Source: Acutalibacter muris (GTDB lineage: Bacteria > Bacillota > Clostridia > Oscillospirales > Acutalibacteraceae). Taken from it: a stretch of DNA of 64,000 bases. Below are positions 1 to 8,556 of this stretch, piece by piece; positions within the stretch are counted from its first letter, which is position 1, and each line of letters starts with the position of its first letter. The stretch is from contig NZ_CP021422.1 of the NCBI RefSeq assembly GCF_002201475.1, positions 3,286,001-3,350,000 on the forward strand, in the 5' to 3' direction. Position numbers and translations under genes: made by a program. Under the pieces are notes generated by a model. That model was not told the origin of the DNA, made no database searches, and saw nothing but the letters and a program-made list of their open reading frames with translations.

Positions 1-556
1 TGCCGGGGAAGTCGTTGAGCATACGGTTCTCAATATAGCCGTCCTCCAGCACATTGGAAATAAAGCGTGAAACCTCATTTATAGCCTCTGAATTCTTGGG
101 GTCAGCCTTGAGGTATGCCCATAGCGCCTTTTCGTTGGCGAAATCCTCCGCCGTATGCAGAGGGGGTGGCTCTGGGAACCAGAGACCACGCTCCATGTGA
201 TTTGCGTGGGTTTGGGGCAGCAAAAAGTCGGTGTACAGCACATGGCCCAGTTCATGGGCAAACAGCCCGCACACCAGCTGATACCGGTTCTCCCGGCCCC
301 TGGTCTTTGTCACCAGCGTATGACCGGTGTTGATATGTATCTTCCTGTTGTCCGTATGGGCTGCACCCGGGGATTTGGGCTCCCAACGAAGCTGCACCCG
401 TACCCGCCGGTCGTACTTATAGCGACGGGTCTGGGCGGCGGCCATGTCCTCAAAATGCCCCGCCAGCACACGGCTGGTGAAGAACTGCCGGTCGGTTATC
501 TTGCTGCGCTTTTCATTGAGCAGTTTTTTTACCAGCTTGTGGTTTACTCTTGCCAT
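1..556 (-). CDS. Zinc-metallopeptidase-like protein of an AAA/VWA-type pair (3' end outside window)
   Basis: The first 185 codons are in the window. The start is ATG at 556, preceded by AAGGAGG. The motif HELGH at residues 101-105 is a zincin-type zinc site, and an ED pair near residue 171 (in LEDGYIEN) could supply the third ligand. A HELGH protein followed by an LEDGYIEN-type segment resembles the metallopeptidase/VWA proteins that work with MoxR-type AAA ATPases. Such an ATPase is encoded three genes upstream (1983-3854), so a substrate-remodelling pair is a reasonable inference. No VWA domain is visible here because the C-terminal part lies beyond base 1. The metal site is seen; the pairing is inferred. 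Confidence 0.7.
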   Translation of the reverse strand, partial: MARVNHKLVKKLLNEKRSKITDRQFFTSRVLAGHFEDMAAAQTRRYKYDRRVRVQLRWEPKSPGAAHTDNRKIHINTGHTLVTKTRGRENRYQLVCGLFAHELGHVLYTDFLLPQTHANHMERGLWFPEPPPLHTAEDFANEKALWAYLKADPKNSEAINEVSRFISNVLEDGYIENRMLNDFPG

Positions 557-609
557 TTTTGGCCTCCTTATAGATAGGAAAGGGCCAGACATTTGCCTGG
601 CCGCTCCCA

Positions 610-1419
610 TTATTTTAGTGATTCAATTTTACCCGAGTCGGTCAGGTACTTGGCGAAGTCGTGCTCAGTCTTTGTGACAATATACCAGTCCCGCTTGACT
701 GGATCATATAGGCGGTGCTCATTTGACCTGCCAAGATTGATGCAAACAGGGACGCGCCCCTCCAGCAGCTGTTTGATGACAAAATCCCGCCGGGTCATCA
801 CCGTGCCGTTGAAACGGCCCTTGCGCTCCATCACCTTTTTCACCTGCCCGAACCGCAGCTCAGACATATCATCCGCCCAGCCGAGGAAAGCGTCCCGTTG
901 GGACTGTTTTTCCTGACGGAGCTTTTCAGCCGCAGCGGCTTCCGTTTCCAGACGCTTATTTTCCTCTGCCTGCCATGCCTGTTCTCTCTGAACCAGACGC
1001 CCCTGGCGGTATGCAGCCAGCCTTTGTGCCTGGGCCTCATCGAACTGTCGGACAAACTCAATATCCGCCAGACCGATCCACCTGGAATTATCCATGTCCT
1101 GCTTCAGGTTATCCAGGTAGCCGGACAAGCTGCCCACGCCACCGGTTTGTACCAAGCCCAAAAGGTACTCGGGCGTATCACGGACCTCAATCCGTTTTTG
1201 ACGCATAAAGCGCAGACCCGCCGGAATACCGTCATAAAACAGGTACAAGTCACACTCCTGCTCTTTGTACCGGTTTTCCACTTCACGGCTCTTATACAGA
1301 GGGCCGGCCACCTGCTGGACCTCGTGCCAGTGCCGTACTGGCGTGTTAAAATTCCGGCCGGAGCCGTACTCAATGACTTTCCGTTTTTCGTACGGCGTTG
1401 TAAGCTCAGTCATATGCAT
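610..1419 (-). CDS. Uncharacterised coiled-coil protein of the conjugative element
   Basis: The 269-residue protein starts at ATG 1419 after GGAGGG. A charged Glu/Lys/Arg/Gln-rich stretch from about residue 125 to 180 should form a coiled coil or long helix, flanked by compact regions. No catalytic motif, signal peptide or membrane segment is visible. It lies between the XRE/sigma-like regulator and the metallopeptidase gene, all on the minus strand with short gaps, so it is probably cotranscribed with them. I do not recognise a named family. Confidence 0.7.
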   Translation of the reverse strand: MHMTELTTPYEKRKVIEYGSGRNFNTPVRHWHEVQQVAGPLYKSREVENRYKEQECDLYLFYDGIPAGLRFMRQKRIEVRDTPEYLLGLVQTGGVGSLSGYLDNLKQDMDNSRWIGLADIEFVRQFDEAQAQRLAAYRQGRLVQREQAWQAEENKRLETEAAAAEKLRQEKQSQRDAFLGWADDMSELRFGQVKKVMERKGRFNGTVMTRRDFVIKQLLEGRVPVCINLGRSNEHRLYDPVKRDWYIVTKTEHDFAKYLTDSGKIESLK

Positions 1420-1421
1420 GT

Positions 1422-1970
1422 TTATCCCTCCAGCTCAAAGCCATTTTCGCGCATAACTTCCACGGAGCAAAATGTAACGCGAACCCCATGGGGCACGTCG
1501 GTCATCCCTCTGCTGGATGCGGCCCGGGCTAGTTTCATGAGCTGGTACTGCATGGCAATATTGAGATGCGTCCGCAGGCTGGCTCCAGCATTGGGGTCAT
1601 AAGTCTCTATGGCCTGCAGCCCTCGGAGCAAAAGCTCCTGCCGCACATCCTCAACCTCCATGCCGGTTGCCACAACCAGCGTCCAGTTCTGCCGGATAAT
1701 ATATCCGGGCAGGTCCATGTACTTTTCCAGCAGCTCGTTGCGCTCGCTGACAGCAGGGCATTGGGGAGGCATAGGGCAGCACTCCTCAACTCCAAGAGCC
1801 TCCGCCAAAGTACGCAGGCGTCTGGCAGATGGAGTGTTGCGGCCCCGCTCATAACCCTTGATAGTATGATAAGGGATACCGCTCCTCCGGCCTAGCTCCC
1901 GCTGAGTCAATCCCTGCTCAATACGGGCCTCCCGCAATGGCTGATAACAATTCTGATTTATAACAATCAT
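1422..1970 (-). CDS. XRE helix-turn-helix fused to a sigma-70 region 2-like domain
   Basis: This 182-residue protein starts at ATG 1970 after AAGGAG. Residues about 10-60 form a clear XRE/Cro helix-turn-helix (EARIEQGLTQRELGRRSGIP, then YERGR). From about residue 75 the sequence changes to one with the cadence of sigma-70 region 2: EDVRQELLLRGLQAIETYDP followed by ASLRTHLNIAMQ, recalling the DLIQEG..GL..A...FDP..G..F.TY pattern. No region 4 is present. It could be a regulator that uses a sigma-like core-binding module, or a sigma-derived DNA-binding protein with no sigma activity. It sits directly upstream of the coiled-coil and metallopeptidase genes and may control this cluster; that role is inferred. 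Confidence 0.7.
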   Translation of the reverse strand: MIVINQNCYQPLREARIEQGLTQRELGRRSGIPYHTIKGYERGRNTPSARRLRTLAEALGVEECCPMPPQCPAVSERNELLEKYMDLPGYIIRQNWTLVVATGMEVEDVRQELLLRGLQAIETYDPNAGASLRTHLNIAMQYQLMKLARAASSRGMTDVPHGVRVTFCSVEVMRENGFELEG

Positions 1971-1982
1971 GTTTTACACTCC

Positions 1983-3854
1983 TTATGCTGTTTTTCTTTT
2001 GGGCCGGAACGCCGGCTCCAGGACCGCGCTGATCAGCGCCTCACGGTCAATTTCGTCCGCCGTGGCCTTGCTTATGACGGTATAGAGCGCCGACTGGTAC
2101 ACATCCCCGGTAATTTCCGCGCTGGTGATCCAGTCGATAAGGCTCCGCATACCGTAGCTACCGTCTGAGATGCTGTTTTTGCGGCAATACTCCGCCAAGT
2201 CGTTGACCACCTGGACCATCTGCCCCACCTGGTATTCATCGGTGGCCCCGGTGACAGCCATGGCTCTCTGCACCATGACCTCAGGGGAGGGAAGTTCCAC
2301 ATCACGCACTAAACTCATGCGGTCAAGAACGGACTGGTTCATGCCCCGGCACCCTTCGTAGCTGATGTTGGTGGTAACTACCACAACCGCGTCCGGGTGG
2401 CGCCGGATGATTTCGCCGGTGGGCAGGGTGATGGAACCGGACTGCTCTAACAGGGAGTTCAGCCCCACCAGCACGCCCGGCTGGGCGATGGTGGACGGCT
2501 CCTGAATCTCGATCACGTAGCCGTAACGTAGCGCCTTGATGAAGTCCGTGTCCACATAGCGGTAAGTCTGTCCGCCGGACTGGCTCTCCCCTGTGCGCTT
2601 TGACAGCGCCTGCACCTTTTCTGTAACCCGCTCCATGACAACAGCCATACACTCCTGTGCAGTAGCGTCCTCTTTTTCCAGCCCGGTCAGCGCCTGATAC
2701 ACCCCGGCAGGGTCGTAATCCATGTCAGCCAGACCAGGGAGGTTCATGATTTTTGCCACGTTCTTATAGGTCATGCCGCCCATGCTTTCAAGCTCGGCCT
2801 TCTCCCGGTCCAGGTCAGCGTCCCCTGTGGAACCGCCCTCGGAGTCTGGGAAAATCATGCCCACGAAGTCAAAAATTTCCGTGTTGGCGGAACAGGTGTA
2901 CTTCATGTACGGCAGGTGCAGACCTGCCGCAATAGCTTTCGCGCCCATGGTCTTGCCGGTCCCGGCAGGACCGCGCAGGAGAAAGTTCCGCATGGGGGCA
3001 GACTTCTCCGTGGTGGCCTGGGCGTGTTTGCAGATATCCACCACCTCATCAGGGATGATGTACCACTCCGGTAGCGCCGGGATAAGGGCCTGTTCCTGCG
3101 GACTGAGGGCTCTTGTGTGCAGTTCATACTTGCCCGCAAAGTCCTCATGTTTCACCTCGGCACAGGCCTTTTTGACGGCCGCCCGTCCGGTTTTGGCAAA
3201 GATGGTAAACTCGCCCGCAATCACTTCCGTGGGCGTGAACACGCCGGAATCCAACTGTGTCTGGGAAACCCGCATCAGGTTGCCGGACTTATCCAGGGTC
3301 ACTTTGACATGAGCTTCGCAGGAGTCGTCCATGACCCGCCGGTAGACGTTGTCGCAGAGGATTGCCATGGTATTTGTGGCGGCATTGATATCGGGAAAAC
3401 CCGCCGTGTACTGGTCGAAATACTCGTTGAATTTCTGCTCAAATTCCTCGTCCCGGTTAAGGAACGGGAACATAGCCATCATCACAGCAGCGCCATCGCG
3501 GCCCGGGTTTTTCAGTACATACAGCTCGCCGATCTCCGTGTTTTTGTCGTAGACTGTGGCTGAAATGGCCCCGGTGCTGCTGTCAAAAATTGCCAGGTGA
3601 TAAGCGTCCGGGCCCATGGAGGACTTGTACTCCGCCACCGAGCGGTGGTCGATCACGCCCACAGCGCCCTCGCCGGAACCATTCATGCAGGCACAAACTG
3701 CGTTCAGCGCCTTGATGACTGTAAAGCAGAGGGTCGCCTGTTTGCCGTCGCCGTACTTGGACGCCACAGAGATTTTCTTGCTGGTGACGGTGCTAAAAGG
3801 CGATGGCAGCGTAGCGCGGTTGAAACTGAATAGGTTATTCAGAGCGGTGCTCAT
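1983..3854 (-). CDS. MoxR/AAA+ family ATPase
   Basis: The protein has about 623 residues. Walker A is RGPAGTGKTMGAKAIA near residue 300; a sensor-1-like VVVVTTN and the later NQSVLDRMSLVRDVELP segment, which carries the arginine-finger region, fit the MoxR group of AAA+ ATPases. The N-terminal 280 residues show no recognised domain and may bind substrate. The start at 3854 (MSTALNN) is nine bases from AGGAG; ATG 3860 is too close to it. The gene overlaps the end of the upstream membrane-protein gene. It probably forms a functional pair with the HELGH protein at the window's left end, as MoxR ATPases commonly pair with VWA or peptidase partners. Confidence 0.85.
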   Translation of the reverse strand: MSTALNNLFSFNRATLPSPFSTVTSKKISVASKYGDGKQATLCFTVIKALNAVCACMNGSGEGAVGVIDHRSVAEYKSSMGPDAYHLAIFDSSTGAISATVYDKNTEIGELYVLKNPGRDGAAVMMAMFPFLNRDEEFEQKFNEYFDQYTAGFPDINAATNTMAILCDNVYRRVMDDSCEAHVKVTLDKSGNLMRVSQTQLDSGVFTPTEVIAGEFTIFAKTGRAAVKKACAEVKHEDFAGKYELHTRALSPQEQALIPALPEWYIIPDEVVDICKHAQATTEKSAPMRNFLLRGPAGTGKTMGAKAIAAGLHLPYMKYTCSANTEIFDFVGMIFPDSEGGSTGDADLDREKAELESMGGMTYKNVAKIMNLPGLADMDYDPAGVYQALTGLEKEDATAQECMAVVMERVTEKVQALSKRTGESQSGGQTYRYVDTDFIKALRYGYVIEIQEPSTIAQPGVLVGLNSLLEQSGSITLPTGEIIRRHPDAVVVVTTNISYEGCRGMNQSVLDRMSLVRDVELPSPEVMVQRAMAVTGATDEYQVGQMVQVVNDLAEYCRKNSISDGSYGMRSLIDWITSAEITGDVYQSALYTVISKATADEIDREALISAVLEPAFRPKRKTA

Positions 3855-4581
3855 TTTCATCAACTCCTAACATGATTTTGATTCCCTCGGCAAGTACCTG
3901 CGTTCTGAACCCGGCGCGGGCCAGCTCGGCGCAGATGTCCTGCCAGCTCTGGGCTACGGGCAGCTCAGTCTCCGGCACCAGCACATGGTCCAGGCCATTT
4001 AGCCGGGCCTCCTCGCACCGTGCGATCAAGTCCGCTGTGTGAGCGTCCACCCACTGGAAGGCAAGAAGGGTGTAGTTGTCCGGCTCGGTTTCTTCCGGCG
4101 AAGGGTCGGCAGGCCGCTGGGTAGGGGCAACGGCAATGCCCTCGTACTTTAGGCCGGTAACCTGTAGGTTTTGGTACAGCACCTGTGCCCGGCGATAGCC
4201 TCCGGCCTGGTTCAGGAGGATGTATGCCTCGTGACCCTCCAGAATAAGCTTTTGAGCTGTGGGGAACTCCCATACCCAGCGGGCATTAGGATAGTCCCGG
4301 GCTACCAGCTCGGTTATTCGACCGCATATCATGGAAAACGCCAGGTTTTCCATGTCGCGCTGGGTAGGGGTTGGTGCCGGGGTGGGTTCTGCCGGTATGA
4401 CCGGCACGAGTTTGGCGGTTTTTGCCTTCCTGGACTTTACCAGAGTGCGCGTGATGACTGCCAGGCCGTAGATGACAAGGAAAATCACCATGGGCCAGAA
4501 CCGGCATACATAGCAGGCCATGATGGCAAGGCCCACGATTTTAAGTGAATCCAGTAGGGGGCTGCGTTTTGCTTCCTGCAT
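3835..4581 (-). CDS. Membrane-anchored uncharacterised protein
   Basis: With the start at ATG 4581, after GGAGGAAAGGAG, the protein has 248 residues. A longer frame to 4650 would run back through a hairpin and is rejected. One or two hydrophobic segments lie between about residues 12 and 45, then a Lys/Arg-rich and Pro/Ala/Thr-rich linker, then a soluble domain from about residue 70. The cytoplasmic part has no motif I recognise. Its 3' end overlaps the start of the AAA+ gene, suggesting translational coupling. Confidence 0.7.
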   Translation of the reverse strand: MQEAKRSPLLDSLKIVGLAIMACYVCRFWPMVIFLVIYGLAVITRTLVKSRKAKTAKLVPVIPAEPTPAPTPTQRDMENLAFSMICGRITELVARDYPNARWVWEFPTAQKLILEGHEAYILLNQAGGYRRAQVLYQNLQVTGLKYEGIAVAPTQRPADPSPEETEPDNYTLLAFQWVDAHTADLIARCEEARLNGLDHVLVPETELPVAQSWQDICAELARAGFRTQVLAEGIKIMLGVDENEHRSE

Positions 4582-4605
4582 GGCAGGCTCCTTTCCTCCG
4601 AACGC

Positions 4606-4641
4606 AAAAAGCGCACAACAAGCAAAATACTCGTTGTGCGC
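4606..4641 (-). terminator. Terminator-like hairpin in the leader of the membrane-protein gene
   Basis: On the minus strand, arms GCGCACAACGAG and CTTGTTGTGCGC pair around a short loop and are followed by TTTTT. The hairpin lies between ssb and the next start codon, 25 bases before the RBS, so it could end ssb transcripts or act as an attenuator for the downstream genes. It belongs to a set of similar hairpins placed before genes in this element. Confidence 0.75.
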
Positions 4642-4674
4642 TCTATTCACGCTCAGATTTCATTTTGTTTTACC

Positions 4675-5130
4675 TTAGTCGTCAAAGAAGGATGTGCCGC
4701 CGAACGCCTCATAACCGGTGAACTCACCGGGAGCTTCCGTGGGGAGAGGAGTTTTTGGGGGCTGATATTCTGGCCCTGCGTCCTCGGGGTCATCCTTGGA
4801 TTTACCGCCCGCGTACTCAATATCTTCGGCAATAACTACCAAGTTCTTTCGGGTATTGCCCTCCTTGTCCGTCCACACATCCTCGTCCAGACGGCCACGG
4901 ATATTGACGTAGACGCCTTCCTTGAGCTGCATCTTCTGGATGCGCTCCGCCATGTAATTGAAACCTTTGACGTTGATGTTGATCCAGCGCCGGTTGTCCT
5001 CGGCCTGGGAGTCGTACACCTTTTTGCCTACACGGAACCAGACTGCCTTTCCGCTGTCCGACACCTTGATGGCCGGTTCATCCTGGAACCCTTTGGAGAT
5101 TACCGCTCCTGTGATGAGAACTGCTAACAT
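4675..5130 (-). CDS. ssb: Single-stranded DNA-binding protein
   Basis: This 151-residue OB-fold SSB has the typical order: an N-terminal strand-rich region, ISKGFQ and WININVKGF in the core, VYVNIRGRLDEDVWTDKEG, then a Pro/Gly-rich tail ending in the acidic tip SFFDD used to recruit replication partners. It would coat single-stranded DNA during transfer or replication of the mobile element. The start ATG 5130 follows AGAAGG. The gene has its own promoter and a structured leader immediately upstream (5190-5323). Confidence 0.9.
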   Translation of the reverse strand: MLAVLITGAVISKGFQDEPAIKVSDSGKAVWFRVGKKVYDSQAEDNRRWININVKGFNYMAERIQKMQLKEGVYVNIRGRLDEDVWTDKEGNTRKNLVVIAEDIEYAGGKSKDDPEDAGPEYQPPKTPLPTEAPGEFTGYEAFGGTSFFDD

Positions 5131-5189
5131 TTTCTGCCTTCTTTCTGGCGGAGTTACCGCCTATAATTCAGTTTTGGCGCTCTCAGGAA

Positions 5190-5323
5190 ACAAAAAAAGT
5201 GCCGACCCGCGCATTCGTGCTAAAGCACGCGCAAATCGACACTCTGTAACTCGGATACTATGTTTTCCTGTGGAAACCATGAAACTGTATTTATAATATA
5301 TCACAGTTTCCAGGCTTAGTCAA
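5190..5323 (-). promoter_or_regulatory. ssb promoter and structured leader (leader family, copy A)
   Basis: The promoter on the minus strand is TTGACT (5318-5323), 17 bases, TATATT (5295-5300). The transcript then carries the conserved motif ending in CCGAGTTAC (5246-5254) and a hairpin with outer arms AGTGTCGA/TCGGCACT and an inner GCGC/GCGC stem, closed by a run of T (5191-5242). The same order of promoter, motif and hairpin occurs at 13.4, 14.3 and 21.3 kb, which points to a shared attenuation mechanism. Confidence 0.75.
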
Positions 5324-5780
5324 TCCTTTTCTTGGGAGGGGCAGCGAGCGCCAACGCCAGACAGCCGTATACTTTGAAGATGCCGTCTTCCTCATAGACC
5401 TGCGTATTGACTGCAAGATAGAGCGCCACCGTACTGTCAGTGGGAAAGGGCCTTCGGCCTGCTGAAATTTTGATGAGCCCTTGTTCCGTATCAATCAGCA
5501 GGAACTTGGGCTTTTTTCGCAGGCCTGATGTGCTGACTTCTTTTACGGCCCCGGTCAGGCAGATGTATTCCCTTTGCATACAGCGATAGAACAGCAGCCC
5601 TCCGCTCCCCAAGAGGCAGCCCGCCATCGCCAGACCGGGAATTGCCAGGCCGAGCGTGCCAGTTGCCGCCCATATAACCCCAAAGAGCGCCAACATTGCC
5701 AGACCAAAACCCATGCGCTGAATAATCTGCTTTTGCAAAGGAGCTGGCAGCTCCTTGAATTTTCCCCAGCCCGGATTCAT
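5316..5780 (-). CDS. Small membrane protein with two transmembrane segments
   Basis: The protein has 154 residues. Two adjacent hydrophobic helices at about residues 24-46 and 50-66 are followed by a beta-rich soluble part of about 85 residues. The start ATG overlaps the stop of the upstream gene as ATGA (5777-5780), which implies coupled translation. I recognise no domain; a small anchored accessory factor is one possibility. Confidence 0.65.
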   Translation of the reverse strand: MNPGWGKFKELPAPLQKQIIQRMGFGLAMLALFGVIWAATGTLGLAIPGLAMAGCLLGSGGLLFYRCMQREYICLTGAVKEVSTSGLRKKPKFLLIDTEQGLIKISAGRRPFPTDSTVALYLAVNTQVYEEDGIFKVYGCLALALAAPPKKRID

Positions 5781-6331
5781 AGCAGCACCAGCTTCTTTCT
5801 CTTCAGCAGTGATATCAGGTCAGTCACCACCCTGTCCCGACACTCCGCAGACTCCATCTGCTGCTCCAACAAATTGTCCGAGATATTGAACGGGTTGTAA
5901 ATACTCTCTACCAGCGCCTGCCTGTTCCTGGCTCTCAGCAGCTTTCGGGTGGGCCGGATCTCCCGGCTCCGCAGATAGATTAGCTCGGCAACAGTCACGC
6001 GCAGGCCAGCTTTCTTCAGCCAGCAGAGAAGTTCCCTTTCCCCGGCGCTCAGGCCCAAATTCAACCGTTGGGTGGGGCAGAGGACGCAACTGGTCAAGGC
6101 ATAGTAGCGAAAGATATGGGTACTCTCCTGCTGGATTTCAGCAAGTCCGGCTCGGGAAAGATTCTTTAGGGCAAGCTCCTCAGCTTTGGTCTGGGCTGAC
6201 GCAAACTCGTACCTTCCTTTTCTCCACAGCTCGGCCTGGAGGCCGGAAAGCTGGACGGTCTTGCCACAGCGGGTCACCTTGAGGGGCTTACGCAGGCTGC
6301 TCTTTGAAATGCCTTTGGATATGTAAATCAT
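5777..6331 (-). CDS. Uncharacterised 184-residue protein of the conjugative element
   Basis: ATG 6331 is preferred because AAGGAG lies eight bases upstream; a GTG at 6340 is closer to the SD than usual. The protein is basic and mostly helical, with no membrane segment. The second half (GLSAGERELLCWLKKAGLRV, then IYLRSREIRPTRKLLRARNR) could hold a winged-helix-like DNA-binding fold, but the match is weak. It is translationally coupled to the small membrane protein downstream. Confidence 0.6.
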   Translation of the reverse strand: MIYISKGISKSSLRKPLKVTRCGKTVQLSGLQAELWRKGRYEFASAQTKAEELALKNLSRAGLAEIQQESTHIFRYYALTSCVLCPTQRLNLGLSAGERELLCWLKKAGLRVTVAELIYLRSREIRPTRKLLRARNRQALVESIYNPFNISDNLLEQQMESAECRDRVVTDLISLLKRKKLVLL

Positions 6332-6391
6332 GGTTTTCACTCCTTTTTGAGACTATACCTTATTTCACGGAAATGAAGTATCGTTTGCAAC

Positions 6392-6748
6392 TTACAAAAC
6401 ATATAAAATAGCCACACATGCCCCGATTATCACTAGCAGGCACAACACCAAGGCAACAACCTTCTTAATGATGTTCTTGTCCAGCCCATCCAGGCGGTGG
6501 TCCTCGTCTATGGGGAGGCGGTCGTCGTAGTAGCCATCATAATCGTCCTCTGCAGGCGGCTCGGTCTTGGAACGCCTTGGGGGAGTGACCTTCTTCTTTT
6601 TGGCGTTTTTGCGTGATTTCTTTTTCTTGGCGGGCTTATCCGGCATCGTGGTGCCTGATGTGCTTTCCGGCATTGACTTCCCACATTCCGGGCAAAAAGA
6701 CACGGCGCTGTCCGGGAGGGCAGCACCGCAATAAGGACAATATTTCAT
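6392..6748 (-). CDS. Zinc-ribbon protein with C-terminal membrane anchor
   Basis: This 118-residue protein begins MKYCPYCGAALPD and has a second pair in FCPECGKSM, forming a four-cysteine zinc ribbon within the first 30 residues. A very Lys-rich linker (about residues 42-65), an acidic Asp/Tyr-rich stretch and a single C-terminal transmembrane helix follow. The start at 6748 is nine bases from GGAAAGG. Zinc-ribbon/TM proteins of this layout are common in Firmicutes and usually uncharacterised. Confidence 0.75.
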   Translation of the reverse strand: MKYCPYCGAALPDSAVSFCPECGKSMPESTSGTTMPDKPAKKKKSRKNAKKKKVTPPRRSKTEPPAEDDYDGYYDDRLPIDEDHRLDGLDKNIIKKVVALVLCLLVIIGACVAILYVL

Positions 6749-6899
6749 TTTCAACAGCCTTTCCACAATAAAGTTGAAAAGCCAGCCCAGGGTATCGGCC
6801 AGCTTTCCACGCTAATAGTATACCAGATTCTCATTTCCGTGTCATCGGCTTGACATAGGCAAAATATAGGCAAACGCAAAATTTTTTCGCGGAAAACAC

Positions 6900-7184
6900 T
6901 CAGTTTTTCATGTATCGCTTGAGCTCGTCGTAAAAATTTTCTCGCGTACCGGCCAAAATGACGACACTAATCTTGTTATCCCGGTATTCCACGGTATAGG
7001 CCAGTTCGTAATTCGTCTTGTTATAATAAATGTAATATCCATATACTCCAGCAAGGTCTCCTGTTTTCATCTGTCCTACCGTGTGATCCCGGCGTATCTC
7101 GTCTATGGCCGCCTGGTACAGAGCCTTTAGCCGTTTATCTTTGAGCTTGGCCGCTGGAGGCAGAAAGCGCACGTCAGCCGTCAT
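6900..7184 (-). CDS. RelE/ParE-type toxin
   Basis: The 94-residue protein starts MTADVRFLPPAAK and ends in ISVVILAGTRENFYDELKRY, the size and strand order of the RelE/ParE fold. Its gene overlaps the AbrB-type antitoxin gene by 11 bases, the usual order for a type II pair. An mRNA-interferase or gyrase-directed role cannot be chosen from sequence. The longer frame to 7235 is rejected because it would read across the antitoxin C-terminus. Confidence 0.75.
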   Translation of the reverse strand: MTADVRFLPPAAKLKDKRLKALYQAAIDEIRRDHTVGQMKTGDLAGVYGYYIYYNKTNYELAYTVEYRDNKISVVILAGTRENFYDELKRYMKN

Positions 7185-7524
7185 GCCCCACCTCATCGAA
7201 AATTTCGTCATAGGAGGAATACTCCATTGCACCATCCGCCGCCTGCTCCGCCTCGGTCAGAATGGCCTCTACCGCCGGACGGATTTTTCTCTGTGTTTCA
7301 CGGAATTTGTCTAACAGTTCCTGCCCGCTATATCCCTGGGCAACTAAATCGGCCAGAATCTGTTCCGCAAACTCGCCGCCGGAATTTGTTTTGACAGGCC
7401 GAATAACCAGCTCGTTTCCCCTCAACACGCACTCCGCCTCAGAGTCAAATCCCAGCGCCTGGAAAAACCTCTGTGGAATAGTGATCTGCCGTTTTGCCGA
7501 TATACTGACTTTTTTCATTTCCAT
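7174..7524 (-). CDS. AbrB/MazE-type antitoxin
   Basis: A 116-residue protein starting at ATG 7524 after GGGAGG. Residues 3-45 (VSISAKRQITIPQRFF..LG..) match the swapped-hairpin AbrB/SpoVT DNA-binding fold. The C-terminal half is acidic and would wrap the toxin encoded by the overlapping downstream gene. Autoregulation of the operon is expected of the family but no operator was identified. Confidence 0.8.
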   Translation of the reverse strand: MEMKKVSISAKRQITIPQRFFQALGFDSEAECVLRGNELVIRPVKTNSGGEFAEQILADLVAQGYSGQELLDKFRETQRKIRPAVEAILTEAEQAADGAMEYSSYDEIFDEVGHDG

Positions 7525-7602
7525 TGGGTTTTCCTCCCTTGCAAAGATTCTTTGTTTCTTTGTTTAATAATAAAAAATCCTATTCCCCGCTTGATGTTAA
7601 CT

Positions 7603-7636
7603 AAAAAAAGGCCGGAAACCCAAAGGGTTTCCGGCC
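7603..7636 (-). terminator. Rho-independent terminator of the Rpn-family gene
   Basis: On the minus strand GGCCGGAAACCC and GGGTTTCCGGCC form a perfect 12-base stem with a TTT loop followed by seven T residues, directly after the stop of the gene at 7648-8481. Confidence 0.9.
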
Positions 7637-7647
7637 CAGTTCACAAA

Positions 7648-8481
7648 CTATGCGTTTTCCGCAGTCTGAAGTTTTTCTACCTCGTCAAGGTTCAAACCGG
7701 TAAACTCGGCTATCTTCTCCAAAGAGAGATGCCCGTCAGCCAGCATACGTTTCGCGGTCTCAACAGCGCTTTCCTTGCGGCCCACTTTCATGCCCTCTTC
7801 CAAGCCCTCTTGAAGGGACTGCTCCCGCATTTCCTCCATCACTTTACACATAATGGCAACGCCCTCCTTGCTTTCTTTATAGAACCGTACCCGGTCAGCC
7901 AATGCGTTATAGTGCATCTCCGCCGGGTCTGTACAGGCGAAATCGTGCATGAGCAGGCCAATGGGAGAACTGCCCCGATAGGCGCCATTCACATAGATAA
8001 TATGTGTGCCATCATCAAATGGCGTCCCCATGTCATGGTCGTACCGGCTGATGCGATGGAGCGGCAGCCCGCCGCCCAGCACATCGTTTTCCGTGATGAA
8101 CACAACATAGGTCTCGGGTAAATCGTCGGTATCCTCGCCCTTTGGCAGCAGGTTCACGTCCATCATGGCGCTGTTGTACCGTGCCCGGCGCTTTCCCGCG
8201 CCATGATCCGCCCGCTGGATCTCCACGTTAATTTTTCGCCCCTCGCTGTCCGTCGCAAGAATGTCCAAACGAACGGAGCGGTTCAGCAGGTTTTCCACGA
8301 ACACCTGAGTGCGCACGTCCGTAACCTGCAAATCCGGCTTTTCCAGCACGATACGCAGCACCAGCTCCATACAGGCTGTTTCGCCCTCGAAGCACTTTGT
8401 CATAAAATCATCGTCCAGCAGCCGGAATCCCCGCAATCGCTGCAAATCCTCCTGGTGCTGCCGTTCCTGTTTATCGGTCAT
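7648..8481 (-). CDS. Rpn/PD-(D/E)XK nuclease family transposase-like protein
   Basis: With ATG 8481 (MTDKQERQHQ) the protein has 277 residues. It belongs to the family often annotated as PD-(D/E)XK nuclease family transposase. The core RLDILATDSEGRKINVEIQ supplies the catalytic D and ExQ residues, and the C-terminal EGMKVGRKES plus GLNLDEVEKL helices are usual for the family. Members act as DNA nucleases, and those near Rpn promote RecA-independent recombination. It is flanked by an RelE/AbrB pair and has its own strong terminator. A degraded C-terminal relative lies at 23815-24003. Confidence 0.8.
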   Translation of the reverse strand: MTDKQERQHQEDLQRLRGFRLLDDDFMTKCFEGETACMELVLRIVLEKPDLQVTDVRTQVFVENLLNRSVRLDILATDSEGRKINVEIQRADHGAGKRRARYNSAMMDVNLLPKGEDTDDLPETYVVFITENDVLGGGLPLHRISRYDHDMGTPFDDGTHIIYVNGAYRGSSPIGLLMHDFACTDPAEMHYNALADRVRFYKESKEGVAIMCKVMEEMREQSLQEGLEEGMKVGRKESAVETAKRMLADGHLSLEKIAEFTGLNLDEVEKLQTAENA

Positions 8482-8556
8482 AAAAACACCGCTTTCTATT
8501 AAATTTATTGTACCACATTTCTGAAGGCATATCAAGTACCGCTTTCTGCCTGACGG

